A stretch of 64,000 nt of DNA, taken from positions 1 to 64,000 of IMG/VR virus record IMGVR_UViG_3300032287_003808; one strand, 5' to 3'. This DNA is from a virus. Of the stretch, positions 7,720 through 16,467 are shown in pieces. Position 1 is the stretch's first letter, and the number at the start of each line of letters is the position of its first letter. Both the position numbers and the translations under genes were made by a program. Under the pieces are notes generated by a model, which searched no databases, had not been told where the DNA came from, and saw only the letters and a list, made by a program, of their open reading frames with translations.

Positions 7720-9453
7720 TTATATTCCTAAATGAGTCTTAATAGTTTGTATTTCAGACTTTAATTCCTCGTTTTCTATAATGAGCTTTTTAATTGTACC
7801 ATACATAGCGGCATATATTTGATCAGCGTTTAATGATTTACAATCTTCTAAGTATAATTCTCCACTTCCACTAAATATTCTAGTGTCAACAGCTTTAGGA
7901 AAAACAGTTTCAACTTCTTGAGCAATCCAACCTAATTTACTTCTATCTTTTACTTGTTCTATAGTACAAGCTTCATCTTTCCAAGTATATCGTTTTAAGG
8001 GAAGATTTTTTACAATATTATAACAAGTATCATAATTTGCCTCCTCTATATTTGTTTTTAATCTTTCATCCGAAGTTACAGTCCAAGTAGTACTAGCAAA
8101 TTTTGCAGCTAAATCTGTTGATAACTCTAGCTGGTATGAAGGTTCTACTCCTAGGCCTAATCCTCCTTGCATAGATCCAGAAGCCATTAATACCATAAGA
8201 GTCCCATAAGTACCACCATTAAAATTACCCCATTTCCATCCTTTTGTATAAGTAATGTTGGCTGCGGCGCTTGTTCCAATTCCTGTAGATTCGAGTATAA
8301 CATCACTTACCCACTGGCCAAAATTAGCATTACTATCTTGGTCGATACCACCATTTGTTATTTTACGCTGTGTATAAAGTGTTGATACAGATCCTGATGT
8401 TCTAGCATAATGACTTATGAATCTGCTTGCTCCAGCGTGAGTATTAATAGCTGTTAGTACTGTCTGGGCTCCAGCGTCATTTTTTATAAATGTAGCACTT
8501 CCTGTTGCTATAAGGCTCCCACTTGTTATTAATGCAGATCCACTAAATCTAAAATTAGAAACTCCTTTAGAAAGTTGTCTAGCTGTAGTATTCCACCAAG
8601 GAATTTGGAATTGGTTTTGTGTACCTGCAGTTGTTTGAGTAACGTAAGTATTTGTTGTTATAAGAGAATAAACTATGTTATCAACTCCTATAATAGGGGA
8701 GTTTGTTGTTTGAGCATATATTAAACCTGCTTGAGTTGAACCCGTAGATGGAATAACTACTTGAGGATCAAAGTCATTTGAATCATTAGCATCTGTTGTT
8801 CTAGTTAAAATATATTTAGTAGATGATGATCCTGTTTGAGTAAGTTCATAAACCCCATTTTGCAATTGAGCTGCTTGGTTTTTTACTAAAATTCTGTCAT
8901 TAAGAACTGTTGGTGTACCATCAATTGTACCTAAAGCGCCATTAGAAGATCCTGATATGAATGATCCTATTCCATCATTTAATGGTCCATTATCATATAC
9001 TGGAGAAAATGGTAATACTGCTGTTGTAGCTACTACTACAGTTAAAGGGGTTGTTCCTAGATCTGAAGTGTTTCCTTCTAGGTATGATGCTGTTAAAGCG
9101 TATGAAGCACTAGTAGTAGTATTAGCGTATGAAGCCGTTACTGCGTATGAAGAACTTAAAGCATAAGATGCTGTCAAAGCATATGATGCACTGTTTGCAT
9201 ATGACGCACTGTCTGCATATGAAGCCGTTCCTTGTAATGAAGCTGTTATGCTATCTGTAAAATTAATTTCTCCAAACCCATTAGAAACTGCTACTCTATC
9301 TGCTCCTTCAGTACCATTTTGTAAAGTTAGAGAACCTGATAATGTAATGTCGTATGCTTCTGTTCCGGTAAAAGCATCAATAGATTGGGTGACATGCCAT
9401 GCCTCAACAGTATTTGTTGTTTCAATTCCTATTTGGGATAATGTAAGTGCCAT
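7720..9453 (-). CDS. Tail fibre with C-terminal S74 (endosialidase-type) chaperone
   Basis: The 577-residue protein starts with the same AFTG.EAYDIT.SGSLT block as the neighbouring spike. Residues 76-124 are seven-residue-like ASYA repeats. The C-terminal about 120 residues start TSDERLKTNI (Ser461) and contain LGWIAQEVETVFPKAV and a terminal helix, typical of the Peptidase_S74 intramolecular chaperone. This domain trimerises the fibre and cuts itself off before the conserved Ser. The middle region is probably a beta-rich shaft and receptor-binding part. Transcribed just before the G2-type spike, with 19 bases between them. Confidence 0.88.
   Translation of the reverse strand: MALTLSQIGIETTNTVEAWHVTQSIDAFTGTEAYDITLSGSLTLQNGTEGADRVAVSNGFGEINFTDSITASLQGTASYADSASYANSASYALTASYALSSSYAVTASYANTTTSASYALTASYLEGNTSDLGTTPLTVVVATTAVLPFSPVYDNGPLNDGIGSFISGSSNGALGTIDGTPTVLNDRILVKNQAAQLQNGVYELTQTGSSSTKYILTRTTDANDSNDFDPQVVIPSTGSTQAGLIYAQTTNSPIIGVDNIVYSLITTNTYVTQTTAGTQNQFQIPWWNTTARQLSKGVSNFRFSGSALITSGSLIATGSATFIKNDAGAQTVLTAINTHAGASRFISHYARTSGSVSTLYTQRKITNGGIDQDSNANFGQWVSDVILESTGIGTSAAANITYTKGWKWGNFNGGTYGTLMVLMASGSMQGGLGLGVEPSYQLELSTDLAAKFASTTWTVTSDERLKTNIEEANYDTCYNIVKNLPLKRYTWKDEACTIEQVKDRSKLGWIAQEVETVFPKAVDTRIFSGSGELYLEDCKSLNADQIYAAMYGTIKKLIIENEELKSEIQTIKTHLGI
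9082..9228 (-). repeat. ASYA heptad-like repeats in fibre shaft
   Basis: Residues 76-124 of the fibre repeat ASYA with three intervening residues (for example ASYANSASYALTASYA), seven or eight times. The DNA is also repetitive, which makes the segment prone to copy-number change by slippage. Confidence 0.85.
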
Positions 9454-9465
9454 TTATTATTTTGT

Positions 9466-9473
9466 TATAAATA
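9466..9473 (-). promoter_or_regulatory. late-type promoter motif TATTTATA
   Basis: TATTTATAACAAAA lies 12 bases upstream of the S74-type fibre start. Confidence 0.5.
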
Positions 9474-9491
9474 TTACAAAAATTTTTAATT

Positions 9492-10571
9492 TTATGCAAT
9501 TTGAGTTAAAGTAGCAATAACTGAAGGGATTGCTGGTCTTGTTGGTGTGCTTGATGATGGTGCTGCTTGTATTTGTCCTGTTGCTGCATTACAACTCCAT
9601 TTTATTTCTATATAGTCATTTGCTTGTATTGGAGTTGCAAAATTCCATGCTGCTACTAATCTACCATTACTACCTGCTACTTTATTAAGTGTTACGTTTG
9701 TGTTTGAGTGTGCAATATTACTTCCGGTATATGCAAACCATATATCAAATTCAATTGTTGTATTTGCTGTGTTTCCTAATTGGGCTGAAAATTGTAAGTC
9801 ATATAAACCTGTGTTGTCTACTGTTATTCTACTTTGGCTTACTATTCTTGTATTTAATGTAAAATCTGTTGTATTAAATTTCATAGAATACGCAGTATTT
9901 GCTGAGCCTGATTGGGTAGTTGTGTCTGAGAATTGGCCGTAGTTAAATAGTTTATTTCCCCATCTTGTAAATGAGGATCCACTTACTATATTGATATTAC
10001 CATCAATAACATCAAATGAACCAGTGACCGATGTGCTTCCACTAACACTATGCACTCCTTTAAAAAATGCAGATCCAGTTACAATAAATATACTGTTTTT
10101 AAAATTAGAGGAACCACTTACTTCAATACTACCACTTAATACAGTATTACCAGTAATTGTATTAGAGCCACTTAATGTATGAGTTCCTACAAATAATGTA
10201 GAACCACTAACATTTAATGACCCACTTAAAGTTAAAGCATTTGAGGAACTATTAAATGTAAAATTACTTGAACCGCTAAACACTCCATTCCCGTTAAATT
10301 GGATAGATGTATTAGGATTTCCAGGTAAACTTCCACCACTTGATCCAGTATTTACAGTAATTGGGAATGTACTTCCATCTCCTTTAGTAAATGTAATTGT
10401 ATTAGAACTAACTGATGCTGTGATTAAAAATGAGCCTGTAGCTCCTGTTGAGGTAATGTAACCAGCATCATTTATAAACTGTGATATATTACTTCCGGAT
10501 GTTGCTAAATCTTTAAATTTACCATATTGCCAGTTATAGTTATACTTTTTATCCTGGGTAAAGTCTGCCAT
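9492..10571 (-). CDS. Tail fibre/adhesin with C1q-like C-terminal domain
   Basis: The 359-residue protein has an N-terminal part with TSGSNISQFINDAGYIT, a common phage fibre motif. A long Ser/Gly shaft repeats SGS followed by short strands (SGSNTITGNTVLSGSIEVSGS). The C-terminal about 140 residues (from about 215) look like a beta-sandwich of C1q/TNF type, with VDNTGLYDLQFSAQLG and an alternating hydrophobic pattern. It probably forms a trimeric fibre tip that binds host surface glycans or proteins. The C1q call is from pattern only. Part of the adhesin cassette. Confidence 0.75.
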   Translation of the reverse strand: MADFTQDKKYNYNWQYGKFKDLATSGSNISQFINDAGYITSTGATGSFLITASVSSNTITFTKGDGSTFPITVNTGSSGGSLPGNPNTSIQFNGNGVFSGSSNFTFNSSSNALTLSGSLNVSGSTLFVGTHTLSGSNTITGNTVLSGSIEVSGSSNFKNSIFIVTGSAFFKGVHSVSGSTSVTGSFDVIDGNINIVSGSSFTRWGNKLFNYGQFSDTTTQSGSANTAYSMKFNTTDFTLNTRIVSQSRITVDNTGLYDLQFSAQLGNTANTTIEFDIWFAYTGSNIAHSNTNVTLNKVAGSNGRLVAAWNFATPIQANDYIEIKWSCNAATGQIQAAPSSSTPTRPAIPSVIATLTQIA

Positions 10572-10581
10572 TAACTTTTAT

Positions 10582-10589
10582 TATAAATA
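10582..10589 (-). promoter_or_regulatory. late-type promoter motif TATTTATA
   Basis: TATTTATAATAAAAG lies 10 bases upstream of the C1q-like fibre start. Confidence 0.5.
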
Positions 10590-10592
10590 TGA

Positions 10593-11327
10593 TTAAAGAC
10601 TAAAACGAGTTTTAGTTGTATTATAATTTTGTAGTATTTCTGTTGTAGATAATGTTCTAGCATATACTATAAAATTACTTATTTTACCATTAAAATACCA
10701 TTGTCTAGGATTAACAGTGTCACTATAAGCACCTAAACCAAAAAAAGTATTTGTATTAAAATAACAATTTGCTATAGTAGCCGAACCTTCTAAAATACCA
10801 TTAACATAAATTGATTGTCTAGATATTGAAATATCATAAGTACAAACAATATTATACCACTGCCCTCCAATCCAAGTGTTAGTTGTAGTATATGCTGTGC
10901 TTAAGGGGTTAAATGTTTGAAACCCCATCCTACCGTTTAGCCCAGGGACTGTAGTATTACTTAAGGTATAAAGGTAATTATCAACTCCACCTAATAAAAG
11001 GTTTTGAGCTTCCATAATCATAAAATTTGAAGTACTAGCAGGGGTTCTTGTAGTTGTAAAATTTAACCATAATGAAAAAGAATAATTCCCATATGTTTGG
11101 TTAGGAGTTGATTGAGGTAATAAAACATAACTATTAGTTCCATTAAAAGTAATTGCTCCTCCATTTAACGCATTATAAGAAGACCCACCAATTAAAGAAC
11201 CAGTAACTCCGTTACGAGAAATATCTCTCCACGATGTTGAGCCCGAAACATATGAATTTGGGTTTGCTGCATCTAGATATAGTACTAGATTGTCTGTTAT
11301 TATATTTGGTGCTATATTTCCTGCCAT
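10593..11327 (-). CDS. LamG-like (concanavalin-fold) structural protein, copy A
   Basis: This 244-residue protein begins NIITDNLVLYLDAANPNSY, then SGSTSWRDISRNG, FNGTNSYV and SFSLWLNF, and ends with the strand pattern GKISNFIVYARTLSTTEILQNYNTTKTRF. This is the usual layout of LamG/concanavalin A-like lectin folds found on phage tail tips, which bind carbohydrates. A paralogue with the same start and end lies immediately upstream, and the two genes overlap by one base. Likely a virion adhesin subunit. Confidence 0.82.
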   Translation of the reverse strand: MAGNIAPNIITDNLVLYLDAANPNSYVSGSTSWRDISRNGVTGSLIGGSSYNALNGGAITFNGTNSYVLLPQSTPNQTYGNYSFSLWLNFTTTRTPASTSNFMIMEAQNLLLGGVDNYLYTLSNTTVPGLNGRMGFQTFNPLSTAYTTTNTWIGGQWYNIVCTYDISISRQSIYVNGILEGSATIANCYFNTNTFFGLGAYSDTVNPRQWYFNGKISNFIVYARTLSTTEILQNYNTTKTRFSL

Positions 11328-12028
11328 TATAGTCCGAATCTAGTTTTTGTTGCGTTGTAGTTTTGTAATATTTCTGTTGGGGTTAATGTTTTATTATATA
11401 TTGAAACGTTTGATATTTTACAATTAGCAAAATCTGTTTGTCTTCTTGCTATTTGAAGAGTTCCTGATGTGTTTGTAATATTTCCGTTTGCGGAGGCACT
11501 ATGTGCAAATGATCCATTTAAATAAAATCTTAAAGTTGTACCATCAAATGTTACAGTAAATTGATTCCAAACATTAAAACATTGACTAAAAGGTATTGAA
11601 ACAAAAGTTACTTTTTGACCAGTACCCGCCCATCTTTCAGATGCAATTGCGATTGTTGTTGGGTCTCTATAAAACCATAAGTTATAACCGTTTCTAGGTG
11701 ATCCATATTCTCGATTTATCAATCCATGAAATATGCCAGTTGTTGCAGAAGTTATATTAGCCCATACACTTAAAGTATAAGGACTTAAATTTAAAAAATA
11801 TAAATTTGGATTATTTTGAAAATCTACCCATTGATTAACACCATTAAATGATATGTTTCCGTTATTTGCTGCGTTAAATAGAGGTCCATTTGTAAGAGTT
11901 CCATTTATTCTACTACGAGAAATATCATTCCATGATGTAGACCCAGATATATAACTATTAGGATTAGCAGCATCTAAATATAATACTAATTCATCTGTAA
12001 CTACTTTAGGTGAAAAATTAAAACTCAT
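11327..12028 (-). CDS. LamG-like (concanavalin-fold) structural protein, copy B
   Basis: I place the start at the ATG ending at 12028 (MSFNFSPKVVTDEL), giving 233 residues. An in-frame ATG 33 bases further upstream lies inside the previous gene. The protein shares the LVLYLDAANPNSYISGSTSW opening and the EILQNYNATKTRFGL ending with copy A, while the middle is diverged. The start overlaps the stop codon of the preceding fibre gene (TAATG arrangement), indicating translational coupling. Probable carbohydrate-binding tail component. Confidence 0.82.
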   Translation of the reverse strand: MSFNFSPKVVTDELVLYLDAANPNSYISGSTSWNDISRSRINGTLTNGPLFNAANNGNISFNGVNQWVDFQNNPNLYFLNLSPYTLSVWANITSATTGIFHGLINREYGSPRNGYNLWFYRDPTTIAIASERWAGTGQKVTFVSIPFSQCFNVWNQFTVTFDGTTLRFYLNGSFAHSASANGNITNTSGTLQIARRQTDFANCKISNVSIYNKTLTPTEILQNYNATKTRFGL

Positions 12029-14685
12029 TATATTCCTCTTACAATTGTTTTTATAGTCCATAAACCAGTAGCCGATGAGCCTGTTAAAGCTATATTTGAA
12101 CCTGTTACTATTACAGTAAACGAAATATCACTAGTCGAGCCAAATGAAGTTGTTGTAGTTTCTGTAAAATTAACTGATGATCCTGATTGAATAGCCATAA
12201 TGGTGCCCGCTCTAGCATTTAAACCTAATCGAACTGAATATTCAAAGAATGCTGTATCATATGATGATGTGGGTAAACTATAAACTACAAATGAACCTGA
12301 GTTAGTTTGGGTTATTTTTGCTGTTGTAATTAACATTGGGTCCAAGTAGTTCCCAATAAGTGTTGTATTATCAGAGAATACTTCTAATATTGGTAAACCA
12401 GAGATATCATTTACACTGAATAAGGATCCGCTTAAAACATCAGTTATAGAGAATAATTCACCTTGTGAGCCTTGTACTGTAAGTACAGGTTGAGTAGATC
12501 CAGATCCATATACTGTTAAAGAAGAGCCAGATACAGTGTTTTGCGAACTTGATATAATTGTGCGAGATGCTGTTACGTTAAATAAGCGTGATTCATCTCC
12601 AAGCCATACTACAGTACCATTTTCTGTTCTAAAATGTGGTCTTGTATTAGATGTAACGGAACCTGTAGAAGCATATAACTGAAAGGCACTTGAAATATTA
12701 TTAGTTGGGGTAGAGCCTGTGATTAGGGCTAAAACATTTTTTCCGTTTCCTTGAGTTATTCCTCCTAAAGTCCAGTTTTTACCGATATAATTGTAATAAA
12801 CAGCATTGTTACCAGATGTATCACCACCGGTTTGAGCAAAACCACTATCATTCGTTCCTTGAGAAATAGCAGTCCATGCTGCCATCGTTTGTCCGAAATT
12901 TCTTCCGGTTGGGACAGATCCTGTGCCTAATAATAAAGTGTGGGTTGCACTAGTTACACCAACTAATCCAAAACCAAATTTAATATTACAAAATCTATCT
13001 ATATCTAAATTAAATGAAGCATTATCAAAATAAGCAAACGGAATACTGGTGCCAAGCCCATTTCTAATGTTAAATAAATGGCCCCCTCCAGCAGGCGTTA
13101 TTGAGGACCCAAGAAAAACATCTCTTGTGCCTAATACAGACATAACATTTGTATTATCTAGATCATTTCTAATTCTAAAAGTTAGATCAGATGCCGTAGA
13201 ACCTGATGCTTTGATATCAACCACCGCTGCAGGGGCTGTTTGGCCAAATCCAGAAAAACCTCGTTGTGTTATTATTGCATAGTTATTAACACCATTAACA
13301 GCATCAAAATATCCTGCTACATTTGTACCAGCACTATTAACTAGTGAGTATAAACCTCTTGCAGTAATATTAGAATTTCCGGTATCAGCACCTACTTTTA
13401 ATCCGTAATGTATATTTCCAGCAGTTGAACCAACTCCTATTCTAGTAAAAAATTCTCCTGCAGAGGCACCATTCAGAGTACTGGCTCCATATTCAGCGTA
13501 TATTACACGTGATGTTGAGTTTCCTCCCCCAAAATATGATATAAAGTTTTCAGTACCATTTGCTGTAAATTTTGTATTAGGGTTAGTATAAGTACCTAAA
13601 CTAACAGCACCATCTCCACCAATTTTAACTAATTGGGTTCCGGTTGTTGATATTATATTAGTAATAGTATCTGCACTACCTGTGTATCCTCGTAATGAAA
13701 AAGATCCTGTTACACCTAAACTACCAGTAATTAAAGCTGAACCGGTAAATGGGAATGCAGGTGCACTAGGTGCAAAAGATGCACTTAAAGCATTTGTAGC
13801 AAATGATGCGGTACCAAATAAACTTCCTGTAATATCTTCAGTTACAGTTAATGAACCTGTTACGATTGTAATTGATCCACTTGAATATATTTGTGAATCA
13901 TCTAAATGATCTCCTCCATCACCACGTGGAATAAACCATTTTGTTAAATTTGGTTCGTCACCTAGTGATCCGGTGTTCCTAGGGCCGGATAATAACATTC
14001 CTCCTGTGTATGTTGCTCCATCTACATTTTGGTAAACCCAATGATTATGTAAAGAATCCCAAGCTAACGATGCTGTTGCTAATGAAGAACCAGAATCATA
14101 TACTTTTAAACCACCAAAACGTTGTGCCGGTTCGAATACATTTACTGAAATAAAAGATGCTGAGACTGCTAATTGAGATGCTGTTACGTATGTAAAAGAA
14201 GAAGATCCATAAAATGTAGAGTCTCCAACTACTGTTAATGAGCCCGAGATAAGTACATTTTGATTTAAATCATTTACTGAACTTGCTGTATTAGCGTGTG
14301 AGGCACTTATTGCGTTTAAGGCGTAAGATGCTGTTGAGGCAGTACCTAATAAAGATCCTGTAAAGCTTCCTGTAAAACTTCCTGTATTATATGACCCTGT
14401 AAAGGCATCAAATGATGATGTTGTAACAAATGAACCGGTTTCAAACGATTGAGTAGGAATATTAATTAATCCACTACCATCCCCTGTAAAGCTTCCTGTA
14501 AATGATCCAGTATTGTAAGACCCAGTAAAAGCATCAAATGATGATGTAGTTACTAACGAGCCAGTATCAATTGATGAGACTGGTAAGTTGTTTAAGCCAC
14601 TTCCATCCCCTTGGAATGATCCAGAAAATGATCCACTTATATTATATGAACCTGATGATAATTGTTCTGGTTTTATTATTGCCAT
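12028..14685 (-). CDS. Large tail fibre protein with tandem FTGSYNTGSFTGSF repeats
   Basis: An 885-residue protein. Residues 27-110 are two near-identical 42-residue units containing SFDAFTGSYNTGSF. The rest is Gly/Ser/Thr-rich beta-structure, with YADSA-like stretches (GTASTASYALNAISASHANT) and a region at about 330-700 that reads like a phage fibre body. The C-terminal 110 residues form a compact Ser/Thr-rich domain ending LWTIKTIVRGI. No S74 or G2 chaperone is visible at its end. It is the longest fibre of the cassette and is coupled to the LamG copy B gene downstream. Confidence 0.82.
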   Translation of the reverse strand: MAIIKPEQLSSGSYNISGSFSGSFQGDGSGLNNLPVSSIDTGSLVTTSSFDAFTGSYNTGSFTGSFTGDGSGLINIPTQSFETGSFVTTSSFDAFTGSYNTGSFTGSFTGSLLGTASTASYALNAISASHANTASSVNDLNQNVLISGSLTVVGDSTFYGSSSFTYVTASQLAVSASFISVNVFEPAQRFGGLKVYDSGSSLATASLAWDSLHNHWVYQNVDGATYTGGMLLSGPRNTGSLGDEPNLTKWFIPRGDGGDHLDDSQIYSSGSITIVTGSLTVTEDITGSLFGTASFATNALSASFAPSAPAFPFTGSALITGSLGVTGSFSLRGYTGSADTITNIISTTGTQLVKIGGDGAVSLGTYTNPNTKFTANGTENFISYFGGGNSTSRVIYAEYGASTLNGASAGEFFTRIGVGSTAGNIHYGLKVGADTGNSNITARGLYSLVNSAGTNVAGYFDAVNGVNNYAIITQRGFSGFGQTAPAAVVDIKASGSTASDLTFRIRNDLDNTNVMSVLGTRDVFLGSSITPAGGGHLFNIRNGLGTSIPFAYFDNASFNLDIDRFCNIKFGFGLVGVTSATHTLLLGTGSVPTGRNFGQTMAAWTAISQGTNDSGFAQTGGDTSGNNAVYYNYIGKNWTLGGITQGNGKNVLALITGSTPTNNISSAFQLYASTGSVTSNTRPHFRTENGTVVWLGDESRLFNVTASRTIISSSQNTVSGSSLTVYGSGSTQPVLTVQGSQGELFSITDVLSGSLFSVNDISGLPILEVFSDNTTLIGNYLDPMLITTAKITQTNSGSFVVYSLPTSSYDTAFFEYSVRLGLNARAGTIMAIQSGSSVNFTETTTTSFGSTSDISFTVIVTGSNIALTGSSATGLWTIKTIVRGI
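14356..14607 (-). repeat. Two 126-bp tandem units in fibre N-terminus
   Basis: Residues 27-68 and 69-110 of the fibre are direct repeats of 42 residues, differing mainly in the LNNLPVSSID / INIPTQSFET segment. A shorter form of the same FTGS motif also occurs in the spike at 5586-7700, which suggests module exchange between fibre genes. Confidence 0.85.
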
Positions 14686-14687
14686 GA

Positions 14688-15953
14688 TTAATTACTGAAT
14701 TTTCCTATTGCTATTATTTCATCTGATGGGTTAAAACTATATCCTAAAGCAGATGGGTTTATTACTAATGTTGTTACTCCAGCTAGTTCTGTGAATGAAA
14801 CTATAGCTGCTAATTCAATTAAATTGCCATTACAAAATATAGTAAAATTGTTTACAGATGTAGCAGGCAATCCAGCAGGGGCTATTAACCACCCACTAGC
14901 AAAAGTAACTGTTATTGCGTCGATGTATGTTCCAAGTTTTTGTACATTTGTATTTAAATATACTAATGTCATTGAGTCTATTCCACCTCCACCACCACCG
15001 CCAGATGATGGTGTAAATACAGGAGTTTTTCTAGGTTTAGTAGCTGTAAATAATTCAGTACCTGTATCTTCTACTTCTAACCCTATTATAATTTGAGATC
15101 TACTATTATATTTTTTAATAGCAGTTGTTTCTTTTTGAACATTATCTGGTATAATATATCCATATAAAGTGAGGGTAAATGTGCTCCTAACTACTCTATC
15201 ACTACTTTGGTTTAATTCAGTAATAGTTGCAAAGCTATCTATTTTAGCTTTAAACTTAAAACGTTCAGGATCACCCCAATACGAATTAGAGGCATAATTA
15301 ATGTTTTCAATAATTTTATTTAATTGCTCTATATAATATGTTTGTACTATAAAGCTATAATTTAAAATAACATAATTAGGTACTACATTAACTATAAATT
15401 GTTTTGTAGGAACTCTATTATTTAAAGTATTAAAGTTTGAGTAAGCATTTTTTGGGTTATATGCTTTTTGCCAAGAAGTATATAGATGGGGATGGTTAGC
15501 ATCTAACTTATTATAAGTAGACTTATCATTATCCATACTATCACGTTTAAACATAATAATAGGAGACATGATTTTACCATTTTTATCTTTATAATACCCA
15601 TCCTTTTGTACAGATTTCCATTTTTCAGGTGAACCATATATTAAAGGCACAGGTAATTTATTTCCATTTTGATAAACTGTAGGTTTAATAATATTTTCAA
15701 AGTAGTAAAATATAGATTCGTCTATATCTTGTATCCCTATAGTAAATGGTTTAGTAGAATCTCCTTTAAAAGATAATTTTTCTGACCTATTAAAACCTAC
15801 TCCGTTTTGTTCATTAGGAGTAAACTGTTGAAAATTAGAGGGTTCGTTAGGATTACCATAACTTTCCCCAGTCTCAGGAAAGATATAAGGATCCACCTGA
15901 TTGTTAGAAATCTCTCTTTGAGATTTAGGATTGGGTTTTCTTTGTTGTGGCAT
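14688..15953 (-). CDS. gp15: gp15-like tail completion / sheath terminator protein
   Basis: The 421-residue protein contains a middle domain (about 75-290) with DIDESIFYYFENIIKPTVY, LPVPLIYGSPEKWKSVQKDG, VPNYVILNYSFIVQTYYIEQ and STFTLTLYGYIIPD. This follows the layout of T4 gp15 (VPITYAS..., then PRINLHL..., then tail strands ending in GWMYPP). gp15 caps the tail tube and sheath and joins the tail to the neck. The gene follows gp13 and gp14 in T4 order, which supports the call. T4 gp15 is 272 residues; here a Pro/Gln-rich N-terminal leader and a C-terminal domain after GGGGGG (about residue 320) are extra. Confidence 0.75.
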   Translation of the reverse strand: MPQQRKPNPKSQREISNNQVDPYIFPETGESYGNPNEPSNFQQFTPNEQNGVGFNRSEKLSFKGDSTKPFTIGIQDIDESIFYYFENIIKPTVYQNGNKLPVPLIYGSPEKWKSVQKDGYYKDKNGKIMSPIIMFKRDSMDNDKSTYNKLDANHPHLYTSWQKAYNPKNAYSNFNTLNNRVPTKQFIVNVVPNYVILNYSFIVQTYYIEQLNKIIENINYASNSYWGDPERFKFKAKIDSFATITELNQSSDRVVRSTFTLTLYGYIIPDNVQKETTAIKKYNSRSQIIIGLEVEDTGTELFTATKPRKTPVFTPSSGGGGGGGIDSMTLVYLNTNVQKLGTYIDAITVTFASGWLIAPAGLPATSVNNFTIFCNGNLIELAAIVSFTELAGVTTLVINPSALGYSFNPSDEIIAIGKFSN

Positions 15954-15956
15954 ATC

Positions 15957-16466
15957 TTATATTCTTTCTCTTGTAATTTGTACTTTATCTGCTGGTGTGT
16001 AGTGTGCTTGGCAGATGATGGATATACTTGAACCAAAATCTTCTAATCCAGGATTTAATGGGTTTGGATTGTAAGGGTAATCTGGGTCTTTTCCTACGAA
16101 ATACTGGTTAGCATTTGTATTGTCTACCTCCCAATACGCTTCATTGTACATGATAATATCCCCAACTTCAGGGACTAATTTAGCATCAACTAAATCATCT
16201 CTAAAGAAACGGAATTCTAAATCCCAAGAAAAATCAACTCCAAAGTCGTCTGTTGGTTGTGTTTGTTCTCCTCTTGAAATTAAAGCATTAAATATTACAG
16301 GTTCATGATAAAATTTAGCACCAGATGCTTCACCATATAAATTAACTTTAGTTTCTGCTAATTTAAATTTATAGTAAACACATTGTTGGGTGATAATATC
16401 TCCTAACAGTTCTCTGTTTACATGCCTAAATAATGATATGTCTCTTGCTCCGCCGAATAATGCCAT
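15957..16466 (-). CDS. gp14: Neck protein gp14
   Basis: This 169-residue protein has RDISLFRHVNRELLGDIITQ at the N-terminus, then YKFKLAETKVNLYGEASGAKFY and PEVGDIIMYNEAYWEVDN. These are characteristic of the gp14-type neck protein, which with gp13 joins the filled head to the tail. T4 gp14 is 256 residues, so this is a short form, as in many environmental T4-like phages. It lies two bases from gp13 and four from the gp15-like gene, in T4 order. Confidence 0.85.
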   Translation of the reverse strand: MALFGGARDISLFRHVNRELLGDIITQQCVYYKFKLAETKVNLYGEASGAKFYHEPVIFNALISRGEQTQPTDDFGVDFSWDLEFRFFRDDLVDAKLVPEVGDIIMYNEAYWEVDNTNANQYFVGKDPDYPYNPNPLNPGLEDFGSSISIICQAHYTPADKVQITRERI

Positions 16467-16467
16467 A

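Noticed and set aside
15797-16036. Minus-strand 79-residue frame overlapping the gp14 and gp15-like genes
   Set aside because: It spans the end of gp14 and start of the gp15-like gene in another frame, with no conserved features.
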